A stretch of 64,000 nucleotides of DNA from Brumimicrobium glaciale (GTDB lineage Bacteria; Bacteroidota; Bacteroidia; Flavobacteriales_D; Crocinitomicaceae). Below the pieces are notes generated by a model. The model did no database searches. It had not been told where the DNA came from and worked only from the letters and a program-made list of their open reading frames with translations. Shown piece by piece: positions 54,552-63,827 of the stretch (the stretch's first letter is position 1; every line of letters begins with the position of its first letter). Location of the stretch: assembly GCF_004152935.1 (NCBI RefSeq), contig NZ_SETE01000001.1, forward strand, positions 868,001-932,000, written 5' to 3'. A program made the position numbers and the translations under genes.

Positions 54552-56105
54552 ATGATAAAATCTACAAACGCTAAATTTCACAAGAGTATTGTCTTATATA
54601 TCTTGGGATTATTAGTGCTATTAAACAGATTCTTTATTCTTAAGGAATTTAATTTTCAATATACGGGAACAGACGATCTTGTATTTTGGCAAGCAGCTGT
54701 AGATTATTCGCAAGGGATATTTCACGAGCCCTATTTTTATGGTCAGGATTATAATTTCGCTTTGGAATCAATTCTTGCAGTGCCACTTTTACTCATTGGA
54801 ATTCCTGCTTTTATTGCTCTGCCATTGGTTTCCTCCTTTGTTGGGATATTTCCGTTTTTTGTTTTTGCAATAGCTTTATTTAGAAAAGGCTTTACCAATG
54901 ACGCATTTCTGTTTTTGTTAATACCACTAGCAATGCCAATCGAATATGATATTATTACTTCTGTATCAAGGGGTTTTACGAGTGGCTTATTCTTTTGTTC
55001 TTTTCTAATATTTCCTTTGCTATCTCCGACTAAAATCAAGTCATTTATTATTCTCGGTTTAGCAGTTTCTTTTGGATATATATTTAATGCGAATTCCTTA
55101 ATTCTCTCTTTTCCAATATGCCTTTATCTTTTATTTAAAAATTATAAAAGTCCTTATTTTTATTTATTAGGTCTTGCCGCTACAATTCCCGCTTTTTTAA
55201 TTTTATATTTTTCAAAAGAATTTTATGTAAATCATCCTGAATTTTTAACCCATTCAATGTGGGGACTTGATTTTAAATTTGCTAGAGTGGTTTATGGACT
55301 CTCGCATTTAGATGACTTTTTCCGTTATCTCACACCTGTTTTATGGTCAGGAAACTGGTTGGTTTTACTCATAATATTATTTCTAGCTATTGCAACGCTA
55401 AAGAAGAACTGGAAAAAAGGGGTGAGTCTATTACTAAATTTACTATTTATTGTTGTCCTTTTAGGCATTACAAAAATACATGATGATGCAGGCGTTATCT
55501 TTTTATCATCTACAAGAATGTTTTTGGCGATTCCTCTACTATTTGGCGTAGCGCTGTTTTGGACTAAGAAAGACTTTATAGACGAAAATAAATTAAGACT
55601 GATCATTTTTACTGTAGGGATCTCTGTTTTTTTGGTCAAGATAAGCTCTTATGAAACAGTAATAAAAGAACATACTGAAGAAACCAATTATGGAGCTATT
55701 GCAATCAAAAAAATCGACGATTTAAAAGTTGAATGTTCAGAAATAAATGAAATAGCGACGCATTACGATGTTGATTTGTTGGTTTTTATTCCCAATTATC
55801 GCTACAACACTCCCTATATGATATCCTATAATTTAGGATGTTCTATTATTGAAGAGCAAATGGCCTCCTCCGTTATGAGTACTTATGAAAGAAGAACTTG
55901 GGTTTTTGAAAAGGAGAAAAATACCGCAAGAAAGACTGTACTTCTTTACAATTTGAATATCGATGAAACCAAGGAATATGATAAATTTATTGAATATGAA
56001 TTTATAAAAGGAAAGCCGAATATGGTATTAGTAAGAAACAATGATAAAACCCTATTTGAACTTTCGAAAGTTTTTGATTTCCGTTTGATGCGGAGTACTT
56101 ATTGA
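54552..56105 (+). CDS. Multi-pass membrane protein, GT-C-like
   Basis: 517 residues with about nine to ten hydrophobic helices in the first 380 residues and a soluble C-terminal domain of about 130. The first loop has acidic residues (YTGTDDLVFWQAAVDYSQG) followed by YGQDYNFALES, resembling the catalytic loop of GT-C glycosyltransferases (family 39/83-like) that use lipid-linked sugars. The assignment rests on that pattern only. Standalone; might glycosylate lipids or proteins on the outer face of the inner membrane. Confidence 0.6.
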   Translation: MIKSTNAKFHKSIVLYILGLLVLLNRFFILKEFNFQYTGTDDLVFWQAAVDYSQGIFHEPYFYGQDYNFALESILAVPLLLIGIPAFIALPLVSSFVGIFPFFVFAIALFRKGFTNDAFLFLLIPLAMPIEYDIITSVSRGFTSGLFFCSFLIFPLLSPTKIKSFIILGLAVSFGYIFNANSLILSFPICLYLLFKNYKSPYFYLLGLAATIPAFLILYFSKEFYVNHPEFLTHSMWGLDFKFARVVYGLSHLDDFFRYLTPVLWSGNWLVLLIILFLAIATLKKNWKKGVSLLLNLLFIVVLLGITKIHDDAGVIFLSSTRMFLAIPLLFGVALFWTKKDFIDENKLRLIIFTVGISVFLVKISSYETVIKEHTEETNYGAIAIKKIDDLKVECSEINEIATHYDVDLLVFIPNYRYNTPYMISYNLGCSIIEEQMASSVMSTYERRTWVFEKEKNTARKTVLLYNLNIDETKEYDKFIEYEFIKGKPNMVLVRNNDKTLFELSKVFDFRLMRSTY

Positions 56106-56240
56106 TTGGATTTTTCTGGCTGCTTATCTTCTTCTTCCATAAATGTGGTGTGTCGTGAAGACGTATGGACTAATTTAAGGTTTTTTGTAAAATAGTCGTT
56201 TCATAGTTTCTTAAAATATGCGAAGAAGGTTGCTGCAAAC

Positions 56241-56270
56241 AAAAAAAAGCTGACCATTACAGTCAGCTTC
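56241..56270 (-). terminator. Intrinsic terminator after rocD
   Basis: On the minus strand GAAGCTGAC, loop TGTAATG, GTCAGCTTTTTTTT. It lies 28 bases past the rocD stop. Confidence 0.85.
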
Positions 56271-56297
56271 CTTAAATATAATTAATTAACCTAATTT

Positions 56298-57581
56298 CTA
56301 TTTCTTAAATTCAGTAATCGTCTTCTCAATAATCCCAACACATTCCATCAATTGCTCTTCATTAATTACCAATGGTGGCGCGAAACGAATGATGTTTCCG
56401 TGCGTTGGTTTTGCTATTAAACCATTTTCTTTCATTGCCATACAAAGATCCCACGCTGTTGTGCTGTCTTCTGTGTCGTTGATTAAAATTGCATTCAATA
56501 AACCTCTACCACGTACTTTATTAACTAAATCGCTACCTTCAATAATTCGGTCCATTTCCTTACGGAACAATTTCCCCATTTTATCAGCATTTGCAGCTAA
56601 ATTTTCATTTTCGATAACTTCTAAAGCTGCAACAGCAACCGCAGCAGCTAACGGGTTTCCACCAAAAGTGGAACCATGTTGACCTGGTTGAATAACACCC
56701 ATAATATGGTCATCTGCTAAAACAGCTGAAACTGGATAAACTCCACCAGAAATTGCTTTTCCTAAAACAACCATATCTGGACGAACATAAGTTGGTGCTT
56801 TTTGCTCACATTTAGAACCACATGAACAATCTCCACAAACTGCTAAAAGACTACCTGTTCTTGCAATACCTGTTTGAACTTCGTCAGCAATAAACAAAAC
56901 ATCAGCTTCTGTACATAATCTTCTTACTTCAGCCAAATAACCTTCGTCTGGAACAAAAACTCCAGCTTCACCTTGAATTGGTTCAACCAAGAATCCAGCA
57001 ACATTTTCTTGTTTTAATGCTTCTTCTAAAGCCGCTGTATCGTTATAAGGAATTCTGATAAATCCTGGTGTGTAAGGTCCAAAATTATCGCGGGCATTAT
57101 CATCATTTGAGAATGAGATAATTGTCGTTGTTCTTCCGTGGAAGTTGTTTTCACAAACAATAATTTTCGCTTGGTTTTCTGGAATACCCTTTTTTTCGTA
57201 AGCGTATTTTCTACAGATTTTAATAGCTGTTTCTACTGCCTCAGCACCAGAGTTCATTGCTAAAATTTTATCAAAACCGAAAGTTTCAGTTGCATATTTC
57301 TCAAAAGGACCTAATACATCATTATAGAATGCACGAGAAGTAAGCGTCAATGTTTCAGCTTGTTTCTTTAATGCACCGATAATATGCGGGTGACAATGAC
57401 CTTGGTTTACAGCAGAATAAGCAGAAAGAAAATCGTAATAATGTTTTCCTTCAACATCCCAAACGTGAACACCTTCACCTTTCGCCAAAACTACTGGCAA
57501 CGGATGATAATTGTGCGCTCCGTACTTTTCTTCCATTTTGATTATGTCTTCTGAAGATAACTTTTCTGTTGTTGTATTCAT
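56298..57581 (-). CDS. rocD: Ornithine aminotransferase
   Basis: 427 residues from ATG 57581. The frame extends to 57644, but that lies on the -7 element, and homologues start near [13 protein letters not shown]. Class-III PLP aminotransferase: [56 protein letters not shown] and PLP lysine in [13 protein letters not shown]. The insert [12 protein letters not shown] is seen in other flavobacterial members. It converts ornithine plus 2-oxoglutarate to glutamate semialdehyde plus glutamate; the next enzyme, P5C dehydrogenase (pruA), is encoded at the right edge. Confidence 0.96.
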   Translation of the reverse strand: MNTTTEKLSSEDIIKMEEKYGAHNYHPLPVVLAKGEGVHVWDVEGKHYYDFLSAYSAVNQGHCHPHIIGALKKQAETLTLTSRAFYNDVLGPFEKYATETFGFDKILAMNSGAEAVETAIKICRKYAYEKKGIPENQAKIIVCENNFHGRTTTIISFSNDDNARDNFGPYTPGFIRIPYNDTAALEEALKQENVAGFLVEPIQGEAGVFVPDEGYLAEVRRLCTEADVLFIADEVQTGIARTGSLLAVCGDCSCGSKCEQKAPTYVRPDMVVLGKAISGGVYPVSAVLADDHIMGVIQPGQHGSTFGGNPLAAAVAVAALEVIENENLAANADKMGKLFRKEMDRIIEGSDLVNKVRGRGLLNAILINDTEDSTTAWDLCMAMKENGLIAKPTHGNIIRFAPPLVINEEQLMECVGIIEKTITEFKK

Positions 57582-57641
57582 AAAATTTGTTTTTTGTCGT
57601 TTATAAAATGTGTTATGTCGGTCAAAACACCAAGGCTCTTG

Positions 57642-57649
57642 CAAATATA
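57642..57649 (-). promoter_or_regulatory. -7 promoter element of rocD (TATATTTG on the minus strand)
   Basis: Perfect TAnnTTTG, 60 bases before the chosen rocD start at 57581; the alternative start at 57644 is within it. Confidence 0.5.
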
Positions 57650-57690
57650 GGGATTCAATAGGGAAATAAAAAATTCAGTAATTTCGTTTT

Positions 57691-57736
57691 TTTTTTACAG
57701 TAGCGTCGCACGGCCGTGCGACACTACTGTAAAAAA
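57691..57736. repeat. Long palindrome between yaaA and rocD
   Basis: TTTTTTACAGTAG, C, GTCGCACGG, CCGTGCGAC, A, CTACTGTAAAAAA: two arms of 23 bases, paired except for one C-A position. It has T before and A after on either strand, so unlike a terminator it lacks a 3' T-run. The GTCGCACGGCCGTGCGAC core is a recurrent intergenic palindrome in Bacteroidota as far as I recall. Confidence 0.85.
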
Positions 57737-57745
57737 CGAATGCTC

Positions 57746-58510
57746 CTAACGAACAAACACCCATTCATCCTCCGTTGACATCTCTTCATTATACCCATAA
57801 CCATCCACGTTATATCCTTTCAAATCCTCCACATCTTTGTATTGATTTTGAATAATATCTCTTGTCATAGCACCACGCGCATGTTTTGCATACATCATAA
57901 TAATCTTGAATTTGTCACCTTTTAAATCCTTAAAAACAGGGGTGATGATTCTCGGTTTCAGTACTTTTTTATCTACAGCTTTAAAATATTCATTAGAAGC
58001 CAAATTCACAATAATTTCATCTTCTTTTGTTTCCTTATTAATGAACTCCGCCAATTGACTTCCCCAATATGCATAAAGATTCTTCGTTTTTGGAGTTAAA
58101 TTTAAACGTGTTCCCATTTCCAAACGGTAAGGATACATTAAATCTAAAGGTTTTAGAATTCCATACATTCCCGAGAGAATTATCAAATCTTTCTGTGCAT
58201 TTTCAAAATCTTTCTTTGAGAAGGTTGAAACATCCAGTCCTTTATAAGCTTCACCAGTAAAAACTGTAACTGCTGGTTTTGCATTATCACTTAAAGTTTC
58301 AGGCTTTTCCCACTCTTGAAAACGTTTGTAATTTAAGTCACTCAAATTTTCTGAGATATGCATGAGCTCTCCCAATTGCTTTTTAGACATTTTTTGAAGT
58401 TTCTTAGCTAAATAATCAGCTTCCTTTAAAAAATGTGCTTTTTCAGTAAATGGAGTTTCAATTTTTTGATCGTAATCCAAAGATTTTGCTGGGGACAATA
58501 ATATTTTCAT
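57746..58510 (-). CDS. yaaA: YaaA family protein (peroxide stress resistance)
   Basis: 254 residues, full length. Opens with MKILLSPAKSLD and contains ILSGMYGILKPLDLMYPYRLEMG, NLASNEYFKAVD and MMYAKHARGAMTRDII, all diagnostic of YaaA/UPF0246. In E. coli YaaA lowers free iron and DNA damage under peroxide stress and binds DNA through a helix-hairpin-helix-like part. Standalone with its own -7 element. Confidence 0.95.
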   Translation of the reverse strand: MKILLSPAKSLDYDQKIETPFTEKAHFLKEADYLAKKLQKMSKKQLGELMHISENLSDLNYKRFQEWEKPETLSDNAKPAVTVFTGEAYKGLDVSTFSKKDFENAQKDLIILSGMYGILKPLDLMYPYRLEMGTRLNLTPKTKNLYAYWGSQLAEFINKETKEDEIIVNLASNEYFKAVDKKVLKPRIITPVFKDLKGDKFKIIMMYAKHARGAMTRDIIQNQYKDVEDLKGYNVDGYGYNEEMSTEDEWVFVR

Positions 58511-58537
58511 AAAACTTTAATTTGAATCTCAAAAATA

Positions 58538-58545
58538 CAAAATTA
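58538..58545 (-). promoter_or_regulatory. -7 promoter element of yaaA (TAATTTTG on the minus strand)
   Basis: Perfect TAnnTTTG, 27 bases before the yaaA start at 58510. Confidence 0.5.
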
Positions 58546-58769
58546 AAGACGCATAGCATTGTCGTATTCATTACTGAGTTTCAATTTTCTTTTATGATTC
58601 TAAAAGGTATCTGTTAATTCGATGATTTGTTAATTTGTTCAACGTATGAACGAAGATAAGATACTAATTCAAACACTACTCAAATAAGATTTAGCAAAAC
58701 CCATTTGTCATGGTTTTTTGTCTGTATAAACTGACACTATTTCAACAAAACCCATGCTACTATGACACA

Positions 58770-58801
58770 TTGTCCCGATAAGCACAATGGCAATGAATTT
58801 G
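58770..58801 (+). promoter_or_regulatory. Candidate grpE promoter
   Basis: TTG (58770-58772), 21-base spacer, TGAATTTG (58794-58801), one mismatch to TAnnTTTG, 31 bases before grpE. No CIRCE inverted repeat was seen, so HrcA control is not supported. Confidence 0.35.
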
Positions 58802-58832
58802 CTCATGGGGTTTTGGTTTAAAATAGACAATA

Positions 58833-59405
58833 ATGGGAAGACGAGATAGAGAAGAAGCTGCTGAGCAAGAAAAGCAAGCGGCAGAACAAGCAAATAATTC
58901 GGCAGAACAAGCTGGAGATACTCAAAATGAAACAACTGAAGAAGTTGAGCCGCAATTATCTGTGGAAGAACAATTAGAGAATAAAATCACTGGTTTAAAC
59001 GATAAATATTTACGTTTATATTCTGATTTTGAAAACTTCAGAAAAAGAACAATCAAAGAAAAAGGAGACCTTATTTCAAATGCTAGTGAAGGCGTTGTAA
59101 AAGAAATGTTGGCTGTTTTGGATGATTTCGAAAGAGCAATAGATAACAATCAGAATTCTGATGATGCTGATTCTATTAAAGAAGGTTACCAATTAATATA
59201 CAATAAATTCAACAACATTCTTTTAAATAAAGGATTGAAGGCGATGGAAAGCAAAGGGCAAACTTTTGACATTGATCACCATGAAGCAATTACAAATATT
59301 CCTGCAGACAAGAAAATGAAAGGAAAAGTAGTTGATGTAGTTGAGAAAGGATATTTTCTAAATGACAAAGTATTGCGATACGCGAAGGTCGTAGTAGGTC
59401 AATAA
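58833..59405 (+). CDS. grpE: Nucleotide exchange factor GrpE
   Basis: 190 residues. An acidic, disordered N-terminus ([16 protein letters not shown]...) is followed by a coiled-coil ([22 protein letters not shown]) and the beta-domain ([47 protein letters not shown]). It releases ADP from DnaK. Eight bases before dnaJ, forming the usual grpE-dnaJ operon; dnaK is elsewhere. Confidence 0.96.
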   Translation: MGRRDREEAAEQEKQAAEQANNSAEQAGDTQNETTEEVEPQLSVEEQLENKITGLNDKYLRLYSDFENFRKRTIKEKGDLISNASEGVVKEMLAVLDDFERAIDNNQNSDDADSIKEGYQLIYNKFNNILLNKGLKAMESKGQTFDIDHHEAITNIPADKKMKGKVVDVVEKGYFLNDKVLRYAKVVVGQ

Positions 59406-59413
59406 AAATAATT

Positions 59414-60541
59414 ATGAGTCAAAAAAGAGATTATTATGAAGTATTAGGTGTTAGTCGTAACGCGACAGCTCCTGAAATTAAAAAAGCATACCGTAAACTC
59501 GCCTTAAAGTATCATCCCGACAAAAATCCTGATGATACAGCGGCAGAAGATAAGTTTAAAGAAGCTGCAGAGGCTTACGAAGTTTTAGCTAACGATCAGA
59601 AAAAACAACGTTATGATCAATTTGGTCATGCTGGTGTTGATGGATCTGGTGGAGGTGGCTTCGGTGGAGGAATGGATATGGATGACATATTCTCTCAATT
59701 TGGCGACATCTTCGGTGGAGGTGGCGGAGGTTTTGGAGGTAGAAGAGGCGGCGGAAGCACGCGTCAAAGAACTGCTAGAGGTACAAATCTTCGTGTGAAA
59801 ATTAAGTTGACTTTGGATGAGGTAGCGGATGGCGTTAAAAAGAAAATTCGTGTCAATAAATTAGTTAATGCAACTGGAGTTACTTTCCAAGATTGTAGTA
59901 CTTGTAAAGGTGCCGGAAGAGTAAATCGTGTTACACAGACTTTTTTAGGCGCAATGCAAACTGCAACGACTTGTCCTAATTGTCAAGGAACAGGTAAGAT
60001 TATCGATAAAAAACCTTCTGGAGCAGATGCGCAAGGATTGGAACGAAAGGAAGAAGTTATCGAATTGGATATTCCTTCAGGAGTTGAAGATGGAATGCAA
60101 CTTTCTGTAAGCGGAAAAGGAAATGCTGGACCGTTTGACGGAATTGCAGGAGACTTATTGGTTGTTATTGAAGTAAAAGAACACGATGAATTGCGCCGTG
60201 ATGGACAAAATGTACATTATGAAGCTTTCATTAATTTTGCTGATGCTGCTTTAGGAGCTTCTATTGAAGTGCCAACTATTAAAAGTAGAGCACGTATAAA
60301 GGTTGAGCCAGGAACGCAAAGTGGTAAAATGCTGCGTTTGAAAGGAAAAGGATTACCAAGTGTTCAAAACTATGGAACAGGTGACCAGTTTATACATATT
60401 AATGTATGGACACCTCAAAATCTTTCAAAAGAAGAGCAAGAAGTTGTCGAGAAATTCCGTGACAGTGAAAACTTTCACCCTAACCCAGATGGGAAAGAGA
60501 AAGGATTCTTTCAACGTGTAAAAGATATGTTTAGTAATTAA
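59414..60541 (+). CDS. dnaJ: Chaperone DnaJ
   Basis: 375 residues. J-domain (1-70) with the HPD motif in [11 protein letters not shown], a Gly/Phe-rich linker (about 75-120), a shortened zinc region and the two C-terminal substrate domains ([21 protein letters not shown] onward). The zinc region has only two CxxCxGxG repeats (CSTCKGAG and CPNCQGTG) instead of four, hence one zinc site, as in flavobacterial relatives. Works with DnaK and GrpE in protein folding. A strong terminator follows. Confidence 0.96.
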   Translation: MSQKRDYYEVLGVSRNATAPEIKKAYRKLALKYHPDKNPDDTAAEDKFKEAAEAYEVLANDQKKQRYDQFGHAGVDGSGGGGFGGGMDMDDIFSQFGDIFGGGGGGFGGRRGGGSTRQRTARGTNLRVKIKLTLDEVADGVKKKIRVNKLVNATGVTFQDCSTCKGAGRVNRVTQTFLGAMQTATTCPNCQGTGKIIDKKPSGADAQGLERKEEVIELDIPSGVEDGMQLSVSGKGNAGPFDGIAGDLLVVIEVKEHDELRRDGQNVHYEAFINFADAALGASIEVPTIKSRARIKVEPGTQSGKMLRLKGKGLPSVQNYGTGDQFIHINVWTPQNLSKEEQEVVEKFRDSENFHPNPDGKEKGFFQRVKDMFSN

Positions 60542-60566
60542 TTCTAAATTATTGTACTAAAAATAT

Positions 60567-60603
60567 AAAGCACTCATTCTGATATCGGAATGGGTGCTTT
60601 TTT
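60567..60603 (+). terminator. Intrinsic terminator after dnaJ
   Basis: AAAGCACTCATTC, loop TGATATC, GGAATGGGTGCTTT, then TTT. Thirteen base pairs with one T-G type pair. Confidence 0.85.
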
Positions 60604-60667
60604 ATTATTGGACTTTAACTTTTGAATTGTCTGATGTTTTTCTAAATTTATAAAAAATAGAAATCAA

Positions 60668-61141
60668 ATGAAGGAGATACAGAAAGAGTATATGCGAAGA
60701 GCAATTGAGCTTTCCACGATTAGTGTAGCGAATGGCGGCGGTCCTTTTGGAGCAGTAATTGTGAAAGACGGAAAAATTATAGCCGAAAGTTCAAATAGTG
60801 TAACAATAGATAACGACCCAACTGCACATGCGGAAGTAAACACTATAAGAAAAGCTTGTAAAGCATTAAATTCATTTGAATTAGTGGGTTGTGAAATATA
60901 TTCTTCATGCGAACCTTGTCCTATGTGCCTAGGCGCAATTTATTGGTCAAGACTAGATGAATTGTATTTTGCAAATACCAAAAAGGATGCTGCTGATATA
61001 GGTTTTGACGATTCATTTATTTATGACGAACTCAATGTTTCAGTAGAAAATAGACGTGTAAAAACAAGCCAGTTTATGAGAGAGGAAGCAATTGTTGCTT
61101 TTCAAAACTGGGAAAAGAAAATGGATAAAACAGAATATTAA
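60668..61141 (+). CDS. guaD: Guanine deaminase, cytidine-deaminase fold
   Basis: 157 residues. Zinc and catalytic motifs of the deaminase fold: HAE (His54-Glu56) and SCEPCPMC (Cys84, Cys87). The stretches GGGPFGAVIVKDGKIIAESSN, AIYWSRLDELYFANTKKDAA and IGFDDSFIYDEL match the Bacillus GuaD type rather than TadA. Deaminates guanine to xanthine in purine salvage. Standalone. Confidence 0.88.
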   Translation: MKEIQKEYMRRAIELSTISVANGGGPFGAVIVKDGKIIAESSNSVTIDNDPTAHAEVNTIRKACKALNSFELVGCEIYSSCEPCPMCLGAIYWSRLDELYFANTKKDAADIGFDDSFIYDELNVSVENRRVKTSQFMREEAIVAFQNWEKKMDKTEY

Positions 61142-61388
61142 TTTCAGCTAAATAGTGTTTGGTTGAATAAGAGAGATTTTGATTAATCACATAATTTTTT
61201 AGAGATAATTTAGATTCCTTTATTGAAGAATGTGCCACATGATCGGAAAACTTATCAGACTTTAAGAAAAAGTAAATGAGAGGTAAAAGAATCTATATTT
61301 ATTTTTTTTATATTTCCGCCAGACCCTATTTATAAAGAGATGAAGAATAAAAGTTAAAATAAATTAGTATTTAGAGACATCAAAATAT
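61142..61388. other. Gene-free spacer
   Basis: About 250 AT-rich bases with no frame or structure recognised; it ends at the promoter of the glutamate dehydrogenase gene. Confidence 0.5.
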
Positions 61389-61409
61389 TATATTTGATTA
61401 ATAAATTTG
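61389..61409 (+). promoter_or_regulatory. Two -7 promoter elements of the glutamate dehydrogenase gene (TATATTTG, TAAATTTG)
   Basis: Two perfect TAnnTTTG matches at 61389-61396 and 61402-61409. The second one overlaps the TTG at 61407, arguing against that TTG as translation start. Confidence 0.5.
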
Positions 61410-61463
61410 AAAAAAAGTGGTGTCAAGATTAGTATGCCCCTTGAATCAAGCAAAAAAATAAAA

Positions 61464-62744
61464 ATGGAGAACGCTAAAAACAAGAAAAAACCTAGTATGT
61501 ACGATAACGTTATGAGACAGTTTAATCAAGCTGCTGATGTAATGGGTTTAGATGTTGGAGTCCGAAAGATTTTAGCTTCTACAAATAGTGAAATTAGTGT
61601 CCATTTCCCAGTGAAAATGGATGATGGTACAATTGAAGTTTTTAACGGTTACCGTGTTCAACATAACAATGCGCTAGGTCCTTATAAAGGAGGTTTGCGT
61701 TTTCATCCTACTGTTGATATTACTCAAGCAAGAGCATTAGCGATTTGGATGACTTGGAAATCAGCATTAGCTGGTTTGCCGTATGGTGGAGGAAAAGGAG
61801 GTGTTACAATTGATCCAAGTCTCTATTCAAAAGGAGAATTAGAAAGGATTACAAGACGTTTTACCTATTCTTTAGGAGAAAATATCGGACCTGATGTAGA
61901 TATTCCTGCACCAGATGTGAATACCAATCCGCAAATTATGGCTTGGATTGCAGATACCTTTGCTTCTACAAAATCTCCTTCAACGAGAATGCTTAATCTT
62001 CACGTTGTAACAGGGAAACCTGTTGGATCCGGTGGATTAAATGGAAGAGATCGTGCAACAGGATACGGAGTTGTTGCTTCTATTAAATCATGGGCAAAAC
62101 TAAAAGGAGTAGAGTTATCTGGAAAGAAATTCATCGTTCAAGGTTTTGGTAATGTTGGTTATTGGGCTTCTTATTTCATGTTAGAATTAGGAGCGAAACT
62201 TATCGCTGTGCAAGATGCAAGTGGAACTATTTTTAATGATAGCGGAATTGATACTGAAAAACTACATAATCACGTTGGAAACAATAGTGGATTAATTAGT
62301 GGATACGAGCACGCAGAAAAAATGGATAACGACAAATTCTTTTTATTGGATTGTGATATTATTATTCCAGCTGCTCTAGGAAATCAAATTACAGAGGCCA
62401 ATGCACATTTAATTAAAGCAAGTTTAATTGCTGAAGGAGCAAATGGACCAACTGATGTTGACGGAGAAAAAATACTTCTTTCTAGAGGAATAGATGTTAT
62501 TCCTGATATTCTTTGTAACGCTGGAGGAGTGACAGGAAGTTACTACGAATGGTTGCAGAATAAAAGAAGTGAAAACTACCATATCGATACTGTTTTGAAA
62601 ATGATTAGTGAAAAACTAAGTGAAGCATTTGAAAGAACTGTAAATACAGCAAAAAAATACAATACAGATTGGAGAACAGGTGCGTATATTGCAGCACTTG
62701 AAAGAATTCAACAAACTTATATGGAGCGTGGGGTATTCCCATAA
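61464..62744 (+). CDS. Glu/Leu/Phe/Val dehydrogenase (glutamate dehydrogenase type)
   Basis: 426 residues from ATG 61464. The frame opens at TTG 61407 and also has ATG 61434, but homologues begin near MxxN...KKxPSMYDNV and the TTG is in the promoter. N-terminal catalytic domain (YRVQHNNALGPYKGGLRFHP, the catalytic lysine in GLPYGGGKGG, DIPAPDVNTN), then a Rossmann domain (VQGFGNVGYW). Interconverts glutamate and 2-oxoglutarate with NAD(P). With rocD and pruA in this window it would complete ornithine and proline catabolism. A small alanine-dehydrogenase-like gene follows after 23 bases. Confidence 0.92.
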   Translation: MENAKNKKKPSMYDNVMRQFNQAADVMGLDVGVRKILASTNSEISVHFPVKMDDGTIEVFNGYRVQHNNALGPYKGGLRFHPTVDITQARALAIWMTWKSALAGLPYGGGKGGVTIDPSLYSKGELERITRRFTYSLGENIGPDVDIPAPDVNTNPQIMAWIADTFASTKSPSTRMLNLHVVTGKPVGSGGLNGRDRATGYGVVASIKSWAKLKGVELSGKKFIVQGFGNVGYWASYFMLELGAKLIAVQDASGTIFNDSGIDTEKLHNHVGNNSGLISGYEHAEKMDNDKFFLLDCDIIIPAALGNQITEANAHLIKASLIAEGANGPTDVDGEKILLSRGIDVIPDILCNAGGVTGSYYEWLQNKRSENYHIDTVLKMISEKLSEAFERTVNTAKKYNTDWRTGAYIAALERIQQTYMERGVFP

Positions 62745-62767
62745 ATCTCTAAATAAAACTATGAATT

Positions 62768-63271
62768 ATGAATAATATTGGAATAGTAAAAGGAGATGTT
62801 TGCAGTACCGTTGCGATGCCTTCACCAGAGGATATTCGTGCAATAAGTAAATTTGTTGATGTTTTTATTCAATCAAATGCTGGAACTGAATGTGGTTATA
62901 GCGATAATGAATATGCTTTAGAAGGATGTTTCATAAGAGATAATAGCGATGATGTTATACAATCTTCGGACTTAATTCTTTTTCAAAACCCAATATCTGC
63001 ACCTTTACATCCAATGGGATCGAAAGTAATTATTGCCAATATTGATTTTGTGAATGACAGAGAGCAATTAAAGTTTTTTATGCACAAGAACATTGACTTA
63101 TATAGTTTTGAAGCTATCAATGACAGTGAAAACACAGGAGTATTCAAAGATAAATTCGTCAATTTTGTACGTTTCCATTTAGGTGATCCTGTACAGTCAG
63201 AATTTATCTCACTTTTTTCTAGATCAAAAATTCTGACCAAAGGTGAAATTGTACATAAGGACCTATTGTAA
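62768..63271 (+). CDS. Small protein resembling the N-terminal domain of alanine dehydrogenase/transhydrogenase
   Basis: 167 residues. The stretch IQSNAGTECGYSDNEYALEGC and VIQSSDLILFQNPI resembles the AlaDH/PNT N-terminal domain (AG...GYSD..Y...GA, ADLILKVK-P), but the Rossmann domain and the catalytic Lys/His are missing and the chain ends at 63271. No remnant of the rest is downstream. It is probably co-transcribed with the glutamate dehydrogenase gene. Either a gene fragment that has kept an intact frame or a regulatory subunit-like protein; function unknown. Confidence 0.55.
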   Translation: MNNIGIVKGDVCSTVAMPSPEDIRAISKFVDVFIQSNAGTECGYSDNEYALEGCFIRDNSDDVIQSSDLILFQNPISAPLHPMGSKVIIANIDFVNDREQLKFFMHKNIDLYSFEAINDSENTGVFKDKFVNFVRFHLGDPVQSEFISLFSRSKILTKGEIVHKDLL

Positions 63272-63315
63272 AATTGCTTAAACGAATTTAGAAATTACAA
63301 AGACATATATTAAAG

Positions 63316-63345
63316 AACGCAGCATGATTTCATGTTGCGTTTTTT
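63316..63345 (+). terminator. Intrinsic terminator after the small AlaDH-like gene
   Basis: AACGCAGCATGA, then TCATGTTGCGTT and a run of T. Twelve base pairs with one G-T pair; the very short loop opens in practice. Confidence 0.85.
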
Positions 63346-63411
63346 ATGACTTGAACTTTTGATTGTTGTATTTATGCGTTTAATAGGAGGCAGACTATTG
63401 GGAGATGTCAA

Positions 63412-63696
63412 TCACTCTTCTGTAACAATCACAAAAATATCCTCATTATCGCGTTTAAAAAGCTTTTCTTCTCTAGCAAAACGCTCTAAAGCATCTGTAT
63501 GATGGAGTTGATCAAGTGTAGATTTTGTTTCAGTGAATTTTTCCAAAAGCATTTCTCTTTCGTCCTCTAATTTGTTGAGTTTTATTTCCTGCCTGGCAAT
63601 ATTGAAAACATCAACATCATCGAGAAATAACATATACACCACAAACACAAGGCCTGTAATGACATATTTATTCTTAAAGTGCTTTAATCGTTTCAT
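63412..63696 (-). CDS. FtsB/DivIC-like septum formation initiator
   Basis: 94 residues. A short cytoplasmic tail, one membrane helix (about 12-25, YVITGLVFVVYMLFLDD), a periplasmic coiled coil (EIKLNKLEDEREMLLEKFTETKSTL) and the conserved ALERFAREEKLFKRDNEDIFVI ending. This is the FtsB/DivIC family, a bitopic cell-division protein that bridges FtsQ/FtsL in the divisome. Standalone on the minus strand. Confidence 0.88.
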   Translation of the reverse strand: MKRLKHFKNKYVITGLVFVVYMLFLDDVDVFNIARQEIKLNKLEDEREMLLEKFTETKSTLDQLHHTDALERFAREEKLFKRDNEDIFVIVTEE

Positions 63697-63773
63697 TGTC
63701 TACAAATGTAAAGATAAATTGAAGATGTTGTGATGAAGAGATTAAGTTTTATAAATGTTTAGATGTTAATAAT

Positions 63774-63806
63774 AAAAAAAGTCCAGAACTTTCATCCTGG
63801 ACTTTT
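63774..63806 (-). terminator. Intrinsic terminator after pruA
   Basis: AAAAAAAGTCCAG and CTGGACTTTT enclose a ten-base loop. On the minus strand it ends in a long T-run, 22 bases past the pruA stop. Confidence 0.85.
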
Positions 63807-63827
63807 CTAAAATATATCATTTATCAA

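Noticed and set aside
58511-58832. CIRCE element upstream of grpE
   Set aside because: No TTAGCACTC-N9-GAGTGCTAA-like inverted repeat is present.
58708-58935. 75-residue minus-strand frame overlapping grpE, with a hydrophobic stretch from an internal Met
   Set aside because: It overlaps the grpE start and promoter region, has no homologue I recognise and no promoter, and the hydrophobic part arises from AT-rich spacer.
61407-61463. TTG start for glutamate dehydrogenase
   Set aside because: Overlaps a perfect -7 element; homologues start close to ATG 61464.
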